This document shows positions 50,345 to 60,985 of a DNA stretch of 64,000 bases, in pieces. The stretch comes from Eretmocerus hayati. Taxonomy: Eukaryota > Arthropoda > Insecta > Hymenoptera > Aphelinidae. The notes under the pieces were generated by a model. The model did no database searches. It saw only the letters and a program-made list of their open reading frames with translations, and had not been told where the DNA came from. The stretch spans positions 12,283,268 through 12,347,267 of the forward strand of contig CM056744.1 in NCBI GenBank assembly GCA_029851415.1, read 5' to 3'. The position numbers were made by a program, and so were the translations under genes. The number at the start of each line of letters is the position of its first letter. Position 1 is the first letter of the stretch.

Positions 50345-51911
50345 TATATCTATATATTGCGTGGGTGGCCAAAAAAATTGGTCACATTTCTACCAGGGAT
50401 ATTGAAAAGCTCAATGAAACTTTCCAAATACTTCTTTTAAAAATAATGTTTCTATCATTAAATCTCAGACGAATTATCATTCAGTTCATTAAATTTACAA
50501 CATAACCAAGAACGCCTCGAAATAAATCGTCGGAAAACCGCAATGATGAGTTGGGTAGAAGAAAGTGCGAGTGATAAAATTCAATGCAACCGCGACACCA
50601 CCACATCTTTTTCTGTGCAATGTCTTTCACCGCAAATCGCCCTGGGGAATGAAAACAAGAGTGGTCACAAAAACACTTGCTTCTAAAAAGCTATTCTCGC
50701 AGGCTGCTTCGTGGGAATTGTTCTGCACTTTTTGAATTTTAACTTCTCATTTTTTTGGAAGTTATTCCAACTCATTTGCACCCACAAGTGTGTAGGTATA
50801 TTTACTCGGCAGCACGATGAAAAATTCTAAAGTGAAAGTGGTTCATCCAGAGCTTCAGCGCCGAAAGATTTTGGCTTCCGATAGATCCGGCTGATGAGGT
50901 TCAATTTGCATCTCGATCTTAGAATGAAAGTGCAATGGATCGTAGCAGGTGTACATCTATCTTGATATTTTTATGCTACTCAAGCGTGGGAGGTCAACTT
51001 CAATTGTGGTTGCACTCATCTAAGTAGTTCTAGTGGAATTTCAGCCATTGATGATTCGAAATACCTTAAAGGGATATCAAGTGCGATTCTGACCTGAAGA
51101 CTGCAAGATGAATCACAAGATAGTATATTTCCGTACTGACCGCGGTAGCCCATTTTGGGCATTAGGACAGACATGTCCTCCAGTGCCCAAAAGGGGCTTG
51201 CAAGCAAAGTGCGGATATATTTTTTCATTACGAGAACCCTAAAATCTCATTTAAACGCGGCATTTTTAGGTTAGAATAATGAAAAATTAAGTAGCATAAT
51301 TTAGGGAATGACTAAAAGCATATCTATTTTGCTAGATAGATTTTCTTGTTTTTCATGAATTTTATGTTGAAACTGTTTTCAGATACATATGACTCATAAT
51401 ATATCCTCTTTTCTAATCCTGAACAATCCCAAAGTTCCTTTGATCCGTGTAATCAAAATAGCTCTGTCAAAATGATCAAAATACCCACAAAAAAAACCGC
51501 CTTCCATGATCATATCAACGAAATTTTCATGAACCATAATACCGCAGTCACGCAAGAATAAGTGAAAAATTCAACTTTCAATTTTACCAAAGCTTCATTC
51601 ACTCTCGTTGAATTCTTGAGCTATAATCATACCACAAGATACCATTCTATACTCTTTTATGATCCGCGAAACGCTTAATCAAGTAGAATGCGTTTTATTC
51701 AAGCATCACAGCCTAAGCAAACGGTCCATTACTAAAAGACCCGGGGCTATCAATTAAACATAATTACAAGAACGAGAAAGGGATAATTTATAAAAATATA
51801 AATAAGAAATAATAATCTCGACAGAGACGAGGTGTTGGTACGGTATGTAATTTCACTTTGCAACTTACAAACGTTTACAGAAATGAATATGTTTTTCCTT
51901 TTTTTCTGCAG
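50345..51911. other. AT-rich stretch with one hairpin, no gene seen
   Basis: Apart from the hairpin at 51124-51220 nothing is supported. The last 20 bases before 51911 form a long pyrimidine tract ending in TGCAG. Confidence 0.55.
51124..51220. ncRNA. MicroRNA-like hairpin candidate
   Basis: GCCCATTTTGGGCATTAGGACA (51148-51169 region) pairs with TGTCCTCCAGTGCCCAAAAG and the following GGGC (51174-51197) around a GACA loop: AGGACA/TGTCCT, TTTTGGGCA/TGCCCAAAA and GCCC/GGGC, with one mismatch and a two-base bulge. The stem resumes further out as TATTTCCG/CGGATATA. The overall length near 95 nt and the interior loops resemble an insect microRNA precursor, but a decayed inverted repeat would look the same. 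Strand cannot be decided. Confidence 0.25.
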
Positions 51912-51988
51912 GTGCCAGGGTAGATAGTGAATTTATTTCTAGAGATTTCGCAAGCGGTGATGAATTAGCGAAATCTCAGTCTAAGTAG
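51912..51988 (+). CDS. Weak terminal mini-exon candidate
   Basis: The strongest pyrimidine tract of the window (TTTTTCCTTTTTTTCTGCAG, ending at 51911) precedes two bases and 24 open codons to TAG at 51986-51988. Translation: ARVDSEFISRDF, then ASGDELAKSQSK, hydrophilic and plausible as a C-terminus. The other two frames stop within a few codons. No polyadenylation signal was seen nearby. The sequence after the AG is GTGCCA, so it is not a recursive site. Start phase matches the longer form of the exon candidate at 37652. Confidence 0.2.
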
Positions 51989-52545
51989 GCTAAGCAATTT
52001 TGTGATTCTTTCAATCAAAAAGTGACATCATCAAAAAATTTTACAGTCAATGGACTCGATCATTCAAGTCGAGAAAGTATGTCAAACTATCATACGAAGC
52101 AGATTTTTAAATCTAGCTCGTCATACAAATGTGGTTCGTTTTGGGTTCATCTCTCAAACAAAACATCACAATCACATTCGTCTCCTTTAATTTGCATCAC
52201 ACTGTCTTCACCGGTCAATCATGACGCCTAATTCTTCATCCCAATCTCAAAAGAAGCGAATTATACCTTACTAAAAATTCCCACGTAAACTATGTACAAA
52301 TCAAATCGCTATCATCCGTCACAATTTATCCACTGTCTCTTCACATTTCACCATGAATCTGAAACAAATTTCAGAGTATTCGTGTACAATACCATCGCAA
52401 AAAAATCCCATAGATTCACCGAGTGAAGACAAAACAAAAAAAAATGCACAAAAATCTCGAAGAAGCCCTATAAATTACGTAATACAGGGATATCTAGACA
52501 ATGATTCTGCTGTTTTTTATTCAATCCTATTTTACACCGAAGTTT

Positions 52546-52594
52546 ATCTATCGTCTTATCCTTGGGTATTATAGCGAAGGATAAGACGATAGAT
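52546..52594. repeat. Perfect 18-bp stem-loop
   Basis: ATCTATCGTCTTATCCTT (52546-52563) is exactly complementary to AAGGATAAGACGATAGAT (52577-52594) with a 13-nt loop. No terminator T-run follows and there is no gene beside it. It could be a transposon footprint or part of an RNA. Confidence 0.9.
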
Positions 52595-52918
52595 GAATAC
52601 ACATTGGTGCAGTAAAAGTGTTATAGGGTCTTTTAGTAACATCTTGGAGCTGTTTGAACGATGAAATAATGTCTCGTCACGAGTGCACCGGTTTTATTGT
52701 GAATCTATGTGTATATTGTAGACTTGAGTAAATGGTTTTCTGAAGAACATTTCGTATAAGTCGGTTTGATAATACAGCCTTGGTGAGTTTGTAACGATGA
52801 GAAGAAACTAATACTTTTTGCTTGGGATAAATTTTCTTGCTTCGATAATAATGGACTTGTCAGTCGTAATAAGTTGAGATTTTTAGCGGAATGTGCAGAC
52901 TATGGAAGAGATGTTTCT

Positions 52919-52950
52919 AGAATCGAATACTTCACATCGTATTCGATTCT
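52919..52950. repeat. Perfect 12-bp stem-loop
   Basis: AGAATCGAATAC (52919-52930), loop TTCACATC, GTATTCGATTCT (52939-52950), followed by a TTGATTTTTTT tract. The stem plus T-run resembles an RNA polymerase III style end, but no promoter boxes were found upstream. Confidence 0.85.
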
Positions 52951-55452
52951 TGATTTTTTTGAAAAAATTTATACATTCCTAGAAGTGCTCATAAATTCTT
53001 AGATGTTCGACAGTAGTCAAGAACCCTTCCCAAGCTCAAAATCTAAAAGCTTTGTAAAATACAGTTTTCTCAACAGTCTTCACATATCCTAATGATTCTG
53101 TAAATATCTATGAAATGAAAAAAAAATTATCCGCACCAATAATATTTCAAGCTTACCATTCCAAGAATTCTCACGACCACAATTTTCTCACTCAAAGCAT
53201 GCCATTATCTCGAGGATTATGAAAATTAAGTATGAACATACAGGCAGAAGCATCCTAACCTCAAATGGCACTGAAATACCCCAACCCCATCGATAAGTTC
53301 TTTACGCATATGTACCCACTACTACTAGTACAAGATATTATAGGAAGAAAGTAAGAGCCATCAGAGGTTATATTGAAAAAAACATTGTGTAAAACACAAA
53401 TTCCATCGCGTACGCAGCGATGAAAGGGAAGATTCCACATCCTAAGTAATCCCTATCATATTATCAATACCCATGTATGAATATATGTACATACATGTTT
53501 TTTCCTCTGTATGTCAAGTGTACACTGGGATTCTATTAGTCGAGATAGGGTTCAAATTTATCGTCATATATACTGTAGATTCTATTTGAATTTTTCTGTG
53601 ATTGCGAGTGTTATAAGATATCTTGGTGCACTCTTTGGAAGTTGTATGTATGTATGTAACACACGCAAAGAGGAAGAGGAATGATATCTATTGGCTAGTA
53701 TGTAGTACTTGTACCTTGTATACTCAAAGGAAAAGTGATCGTCCCTTGAGATGCTCTATGTTTTGAGAGTATGTGTGCGTTGAGCTTTGGCGCGTGATTC
53801 GCAGAGTATGTTCTTGGATGAACTTTGTAATGCTTCTGAAGGAGGAGTTGAGAACGAGGAAGAGAGTCAAGATAATTTCTTGGATTGTTAGGGTGAATTC
53901 GTGCTCTTGGGGATTCTAGTCTACCGGGAATTTTGTTGGAATTTTTATTACTCGGTAGATGATTTTTTACGCTAAGGACGATTGATGAAATAACACTCAT
54001 CACATTCTCTATTCTGGAATAAAAATAATTCGAGAGGTATAATGAGAATGTTCCTTTGAGGTTTTCATTGCAGGTAATTTTTGGAAATATGAATTTTTAT
54101 TTTTTTTGTTCATTCTTTTTGATCAGTCATGATTATCATCACTTGAATTGAAAGATATAACAGTACGAAAATTTTAAAAATGAAGTGAGCTGACATCCAT
54201 TTTTTAAAGTTTAAAATTTGACGTTATTCGAATATAGACTGATTGAAAATCTCTCTTGCAGTTCTGTAGCTTATCCTTTGCATCCTAAAATTGAATAAAA
54301 TTGAATTTCCATTAAATGAATGACCAGCGCTTTTATTGAGTTGGATAGTTTTTACAATAAATCATAAGACAATTTCTACATTTTACTTATTTTCAATGAG
54401 ATTCCAAAATTTTTCAAGGAATTTCCTGCTTCGTACCCTTACTTTCAATTAGAAATTAAAACAACGAAATTTTCACGAATCTTTTGGTAATTTTCATCTT
54501 TGAATACATCACATGTCATTCACAACAACAAAAACGTCCATAGAAAAACAAGTGCACATCTTCCTCTTGAATCAACCGAACAAAAAAAAAGTAACGGATG
54601 CCAAATCAACTTTCTTTCAATCAAGCTTCACTTTCATTACTACAAACTACCAAATATGTGCAAGCTCACCAGGAAAAAAGTCAATGTCGCATCGCAACCG
54701 TGAACTTCCGAGTATACCAACATCGTCCACTTTTCCTTTTTCTTTCTTTTCTAAACGTCTATCTATCTTCTGTTTGTTAGTATTCTGAGAATTTTATGCA
54801 CTCTTCACATTGAAAGTCAAATTTTCACTCATCATATCATCATCATAATTCATTGCTCAATAGAGAGCTCATCATCTCACTTGAGTGAGATCAATTTGAC
54901 AAATGCGGGCTCTATATATATTTATGAGTATCGCATCAGAATATACTTACCTTTATAACCTCATCATCACTTTCTCAAAACGGCTGCTGGCTAATATTAG
55001 TCGATTCGTCGTCGCACTTTCCTTTCGCTCGCTTATTATGAACCTTTTTAATCATTTTTCATCTCGCGTACATCTCATTATAATACAACAGTCATAAACG
55101 AGTGTAGGTGTTTAAATGTATGTGTGTGTGTATGTGTTTGATATGGGTGTTATGAATGATGATGGTCCGTCACGCATTGGAGCAGGTGTAAGCGACCGTG
55201 TCAGAAGCAAAACGTGTTGGCTCAAAGATTAGGTATGTACTCTTCCATTATTCGGACTAAACTTTCACTTTCGACGCCTTCGCGTCGCTTCCTTGTTTGA
55301 TTATTATACAGGTGTGATGATGTGTTATTGCAAAAATTGATAGAGTTCGATATCGATGAGGTTGTTGAATGTTTGTCTTGACCTTTGATAGAAGGATAAA
55401 TGTTCACAAATAGTATACTCTACCCTTCGGAAGGTGCTCCTCTGGTTAGAGA

Positions 55453-56938
55453 AAGTGGCTAAACTCGGTACAACAGTATGATTTTGGCCTCAAACGATGA
55501 GTGGTTCATCTAATAATCGATATGAATGATAATTATTGTTCAAAATTTGGAGGGTATCACGTATGAAAAATACAAACATGCATTTTTCACGTCTATTTTG
55601 GTTTTTTCGTCATAACTCGAGGAACATTGATTGTTGGAAAACCTGGTTCCGAGGTCATTTGTAGATCTTGAAAAGATCTATATTAATTATCATATTTTTT
55701 CTCGCAAAATGCGCCCTCTCAGAGTTATTCTTCTTTAAAGTTAAAATCGAATTCGTTCAAATGAGTCAGCTAGAATTGTTCATAATGATGGGTCCAAACA
55801 ATGTTTTTAAGGTAGTTGTACACCAACTACGTGAGTCAAAGAGACTTAATCTCACTTTTTTGCCCACATCAAAATATTCGAAATTATTATTATTGTTAAT
55901 AACTGCACTTTTTCCATCAAACAATAAACAAAAACGGTCATCTAAGCCTTCCTGAACAGAATCAGGCATGGTTTCCAAAGTTATCTACCCTAAAATCGAA
56001 ATCACGTAACGCATTTTTTGTATTCTACGCTTTGTATGAACAATTACTAAAAAACGACGTGGTCCATCATCTCCAGACTTGGCCATATGATTCATTGATA
56101 CATAAACTCGGATCTCTCGCAGTCCTAACATTTTCTGTTGATCAAATTTTGCGCTGGACCCATTTTTGTGCTGTTTTTGGGGCCCGCTCCCATAAGCGCA
56201 ATGTTAAAAATGTGCAAAACTGGTCAAATTGTGACGATCGATACTCTAAAACGGGATGGTCAGCCGTTCTGGAATTTTGCACACGTACTCTTCGATATTA
56301 GAACTATCTCTCTGCAGAATCTCGAGAAATTCTGTTGATGAGTAGTTTTGGTGTACAACTACCTCAAGATAGTTGTGTCAATTTTGAACAGATGAGGTCT
56401 TTTGATATTTTTTCTAAAAGTCTGATTCTTTTCGAGGAATGAAAATAGTGACTACTGCGACTTCTAACTGTGAATAAAAGCAATAAAAGATCTAAATTTT
56501 GCAAAATTTGCTATTTTCACAATTAGAAAATGACCAGACTCAGGAAAAAATACCAAGAGACCTCATTCGTTCAAAATTGACCCAACCATCTCTGGAGAAT
56601 AGTTTGAACCCATCATGATTACGTGTTTAGCTGATTCATTCGAACAAATTCGATTATAACACTGATTGTATGCATTTTGCGAGGAAAAAATGTGATAATC
56701 GTTTTTGTAGATCTTGCAAAGATCTAATTATTACTTCTGAACAAGTTTTTCCCAAAAATGAATATTTTCCGACTAATGACGGAAAAATTGAACAAGACGC
56801 GATAAAGTGCGCGTGTTATGATTCATTCATGCCACGTCCCAATTTTCACGAATAATTCTCATTAATATAGATTGTGCAGGGATTTACTACTTATCGTTGG
56901 AGCCCAGAACTGTCCTGTTGTACCGAATTTAGCCACTT
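55453..56938. mobile_element. Long-armed foldback element, interrupted
   Basis: The ends AAGTGGCTAAACTCGGTACA (left) and its inverse (right, ending 56938) are the tips of inverted arms of about 410-425 bp. Inner landmarks also match in reverse: GATCTTGAAAAGATCT with GATCTTGCAAAGATCT, TTTTCTCGCAAAATGC, ATGATGGGT, and GTCAATTTTGAAC at 56375 with its inverse near 56575. The left arm is interrupted by a separate inverted-end element (55811-56363); without it the element is about 930 bp with a loop of about 100 bp at 56433-56532. No transposase frame is seen. No clear target duplication. Confidence 0.85.
55811..56363. mobile_element. Nested 553-bp inverted-end element
   Basis: The ends are GGTAGTTGTACACCAACTAC and the inverse of GGTAGTTGTACACCAAAACT. 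Comparison with the uninterrupted right arm of the host foldback shows that the host sequence continues after it with four extra bases, TCAA, facing TTAA at the left border, so a 4-bp TTAA-type duplication with one substitution is likely. That would suit a piggyBac- or Kolobok-type mechanism (inference). The interior contains GC-rich words (GGGGCCCGCTCCCATAAGCG) and short frames, but nothing I recognise. It must be younger than the host element. Confidence 0.75.
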
Positions 56939-57550
56939 ACTGATTGATATTCAGAGATAATTTCTCGTCTTTACACGAAACTGTACATCCGGATTGAGTA
57001 GTACCAGTTCTCATGAACGTTAGACATATTGACCTTTTGTGTGCGGTCGTTGGTAGTTCTGTGAATTTTTTTAAGCCTTCGTCAAACTCATTCACAATGA
57101 TTTTGGTAGACTCATGTCAGAACGGCAAAATGCGCAGGAGATAGGCAAAATTATTGTTTATTTCTCTTCAGAAATCGTATCATTCCTGAGGTCAATCTGT
57201 GGAAAGTATCGAGAGATTCGCTCGGAGATTCGATACTGTGGATGGACGCAAATTGAAGTTAAGAAAAGTACTGGCTCATCAGATAAACTCTGAATATGAA
57301 AGTTTATCCAAAAATTCGACGAGTGGGAAGAGAAAAAGTTGTCATCCAATTCTTTGTTTGATTTTGTACTAATAATTCTGCTCCGGCGTGCGCACATTTG
57401 AACATCAAAGATTTGACCTTGGGAATTTTGATTCGAAGAATCTGTAGCTTTCGATTTGCTTGATCTACTTACGATTTCTCTGACTGAAATGACCTCGTAC
57501 ACGCACCCTAAAGTACAAAACGTACTATTAAATTTATTGCCCCATCCATT
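56939..57550. other. Stretch between transposons, no firm gene
   Basis: A minus-strand frame of 153 codons covers 57158-57619 but starts inside the next transposon and has no recognisable domain, so it is not called. Nothing else is seen. Confidence 0.55.
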
Positions 57551-58003
57551 AGGGTGTGTCCACAAATGATGCATATGCAATGCACACTGCGCATATCTGT
57601 GCATTGTACACGTGCACATGTGCAGTTCATCGAATTTTAACCAGAACTAGCCGGATGTCGTAGAGTTCCGCTTTGGATCATTCGGTAACGGAGACAACAC
57701 ACAAACTGGCTCAAATCCAATTGCACATGTACTATTTAGGGTGCGCCCACAAATGATGCATATGCGTGCATATGCGCAGTGTGCACTGCACACGTGTACA
57801 TGTGCAGCTTACCGAACTTGAGCAAAGATTGAAGGGCTCAAATCAGAGAATTTCTGATTTGAACCGGTTTGTGTCTTTGCTCCGTTACCTTCTGATAAGT
57901 TCCGGCTCGTTTTGCCTAAGATTAGTTGAGTTGCTAAATGTGCACGTGTGCGCAGTGTATATGCGTAGTGCGCACTGCATATGCATATTTGTGGACGCAC
58001 CCT
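57551..58003. mobile_element. Element with AGGGTGYGYCCACAAAT ends and alternating purine-pyrimidine arms
   Basis: The left end AGGGTGTGTCCACAAATGAT is repeated as a second left end at 57738 (AGGGTGCGCCCACAAATGAT) and inverted at the right end (to 58003). The arms 57551-57724 and about 57847-58003 are homologous in reverse along their length (GTTACCGAATGATCC-type interior included), so the block is a foldback with an added copy of the left end in its middle. The sub-element 57738-58003 (266 bp) has complete ends of its own. The arms are rich in TGCATATGCGCAGTGTGCAC-like alternating purine-pyrimidine sequence. No protein, and no clear target duplication. Confidence 0.8.
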
Positions 58004-60199
58004 TATGGAAACACCCTCAGAAAGTTATGCCTCATCAACCCTTACCTCTGGGTCAGCATCAGCTGCAAACTTACGGATAAAAGTAGATAAAAGAAACGTA
58101 TTCCTAGACCAAAATCCAATTGCAACAGCCATCCCAAAATCTTCCATAACCTAAAAATTCGCATCTAAAAATCCTCCCCATCCCTACGCCAATTAATACT
58201 TCACCTTCTTATTCCACTTTGAAAACACATTTATATATTTGTAGATATCTCTCGCTTACATCAGTCTCTCTACTATATCTTTTACAACGCAAAGTTCGCG
58301 CGAAGAGTTCCTCTCTTTTCTGCAATGATGATGATGATGATGATGCTGACATTCCAACGTGGTCAGAGACCCGTGTAAAAGGAAGAGAGAAACAACCTTT
58401 CTTCTCTTTTGCAGCCTTACCTATACATATATATAGTTAAAAGACCTCTCTGTGATAGGATACACTCAAAAGAGAGGGAAGAATAAAAGAGCTGTTGCAT
58501 GCATTGTGATGTGATGCTGCAGCAGAATGCCTTGCGCGACGTGTTATCGGTTAGATTTCCGGATAAACCACATCTTTCTTAATATACTGCATTCGCGAAC
58601 ATCTTTTCAATTCATGAAAAAAAAAAATTTTTTTTAACGACCCACACGCGAGTCTGATGCGCATAAGTACTAAGGATAGTATAATTCATAGTTTGATGAT
58701 ACATAGGTTATATTGGAGAGAAGAAAATATAGGAGGGGGGTATAGTAGTGCGTGCGTGTGACCTTGGCCGTGTGATGCCCTACGGCTGAATTATAAACTC
58801 GCTGCACCGATGATGGTGAGATGCTGAGATTTGAGTTGTGGGGAGGGGAAATAGAGGGGAAGGAATATTTTATGTGGGGGGTATTGAAATTTTTTGAGTG
58901 GGTGTATCGGAAGTGTTTCCGTGCATCGAAATAGGCGTGGGGGGTGAAGCACGATGGAATCCCTTTTAGAATTCTGTTAAATTTATTAATTACATCAAGA
59001 AATTGATTTATGAGAATCAGGATGAGGAGTCCTCTCAAGGCAGACGAAAAGTTTTGCTCGTGATGTCAAATTCGACTTTATCAAATTCTTGGAGGGTTTC
59101 TTCATTGATTCCAGTGCTTTGAACTTTTTTTTCGTATCAAGAGTACAATTTAGTACATTTCGGCACAAGTGTGTGGAATAATAATTCACGCTCAGTGTAC
59201 CCAAAACTAGATTTTCTTTATTGTTCTTGTATCACCTGATCAAAGTAGGTTTGGGACAATATTCCAAATTCTTACGTTACTTGATAGAAAATATGAATCA
59301 TCAATCGATGGACCGAGAAAATGCACATTATTACTTCTTCATGGAATTTCTTTCAAAATCTAGATTGTTTGATGTGGCATTTTAAAAAACATCAAATTCA
59401 CAGTATACGATTTTGACAATATCAAAATTCCCTCATGTCTAATCCAACGCGATTAGAACTTTAAAAATGCAATTATTTGCTTCTCGTCTGATCTTGATTG
59501 AAATTTGGATTCAAGCTCGGGTCTACAAAAGTATGCTATCATCTCATGGAATTATAAACTATTCTTCATGAGAAAACATTGTTTGAACGATTCAAATTCC
59601 GCAAGTCACGCAATTCAAAAAAATACAGAAAAGCCGATCACGCAAGAAGCCCATGTAGAACTCAATAGAAAACAAAACTTTTTCACTCGAGCATACCCCG
59701 ATGATGTTACCCAATAACTTTAATCGAATTCGCTAGAACATTGCCAACACCATTTTAGCAAATAATTGATAAAGTTAAGATTTGAATTCCCGCTATTTCT
59801 AATGATAAATTCGCTCGTTAATTCAAACTAATGTTACCGCTTACTTTGCGAAAGAAAATATTCATTTTCTCTCGTGTGGTGATAAGTGAATGTTACAAGT
59901 ACAATATCAGCCAAGAATGCAGAAATAATTGATGAGTTCACTGAATTATTCTTCACAAGAATATCAAGACTCATCGATTCGATTATCATTGACATCCTTA
60001 TCCTCTCATCCGGAGGGCCATTTTTTTGGGGCTTTTGATTCCGAAGTAGTTTTTTTCTTCAATTTTGGACGAAAAAGACCCCCATCAATACTAATCAATC
60101 TGGCAATCTAAACTCCTCCCCATCGAATCACTAAAATATCATCCGCTCAAATCCACGACCGATTTGTACATAAATAAAATTCAGCCTCAATTAGAGATA
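58004..60199. other. AT-rich stretch, no gene seen
   Basis: Contains the (ATG)n tract at 58325-58345, an A/T-run palindrome at 58617-58635 and a G-rich strand segment at 58733-58890 (several GGGG groups). No exon supported. Confidence 0.6.
58325..58345. repeat. (ATG)7 microsatellite
   Basis: Seven uninterrupted ATG units. Confidence 0.95.
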
Positions 60200-60985
60200 C
60201 AGTGGAACTTCGATATAACGAACTCCGATATAACGAAATCCTCGGTATAACGAAGTAGAGCTCCGGTCCCTTGAATTTCCTATCCCCGTCTGTGTTAAAT
60301 TACCTCGTTATTACGAACTTGAACCTCGTTATAACGAAGTTTTGTTCGAAAAATAAAGTAAAATTCCGAAAAGAGATGAAGTAGTCTCCGCGAAAGATTT
60401 ATAAGGGTCACAGAGTTGAAAATCTCATGCAGGGTGTGCTCAGCGACTTATGAGTCAACAAAATCCTCAAAAACTTCGGTGAAACGAAAGGCAATGAGAG
60501 GCTCATTGATGACTGATCAAATTTCGAGATTCGAGACCATCGTTCGACTCTTTTTTGAGGATATCAAGCCGGGTTTCCTTCTAAGATTGCAAAACCGTCG
60601 CTGAGGACTGAGAAGAAAGACGAATAAAGGACAACAAGTTATCTCTCAAAACTCAAACAAGAACTAAGTTCGAACCCACCCATACGACGACCTTTTCCGG
60701 AGCGGAAAATGGCTCATTTTAGAGGCAACGGAACTCTCAAATGTCGGAACAGATTATTTGCCCTACTAATCTTGGAAATTGAAGAATTGTTCAGTGGCAA
60801 AAGCGTATTTCCGCTGGCTTGGTCTCTATGTAAAACGATCATCCAAAGTGGCCCATTCCGTGCTCGAATTGTACACAAAAGGGCTTGCACATGAGGTTCT
60901 GGTGCAAAACTTCGATACAACGAAACCTTGATATAACGAAGGCGGAGGCCGGTCCCCTCAAGTTCGTTATATCGAAGTTCCACTG
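60200..60985. mobile_element. Non-autonomous pogo/Tigger-like element, 786 bp
   Basis: The ends CAGTGGAACTTCGATATAAC and its inverse, flanked on both sides by TA (60198-60199 and 60986-60987), are those of pogo/Tigger elements of the Tc1/mariner superfamily. The subterminal regions are filled with further GATATAACGAA-type words (60220-60340 and 60905-60960), probably transposase binding sites. No frame encodes a DDD transposase or a CENP-B-like DNA-binding domain; the longest internal frame is about 60 codons. It is a deletion derivative or MITE mobilised by another copy. The intact ends and TA duplication suggest a fairly recent insertion. Confidence 0.92.

Larger units (their letters stand above)
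51989..55452. other. AT-rich stretch, no firm gene
   Basis: Contains two perfect stem-loops (listed), a GTAT run at 53645-53658, and TTTTCATTGCAG-GTAATT at 54065-54080 (a weak composite splice signal). On the minus strand AAG-GTAAGTAT near 54945 is a good isolated donor, without an exon in front that I can support. Confidence 0.55.

Noticed and set aside
54061..54085. Third composite splice site, TTTTCATTGCAG-GTAATT
   Set aside because: The GTAATT donor half is poor and no CTAAT branch motif lies at the right distance, unlike the two accepted sites.
57158..57619. 153-codon minus-strand frame
   Set aside because: Its start lies in the TIR of the alternating-arm transposon, the composition is unremarkable and no domain is visible. 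A GTAAGT occurs in it, but no matching exon structure could be built.
60665..60685. B-box-like GTTCGAACCC inside the pogo-like element
   Set aside because: No A box at the proper distance and no cloverleaf.
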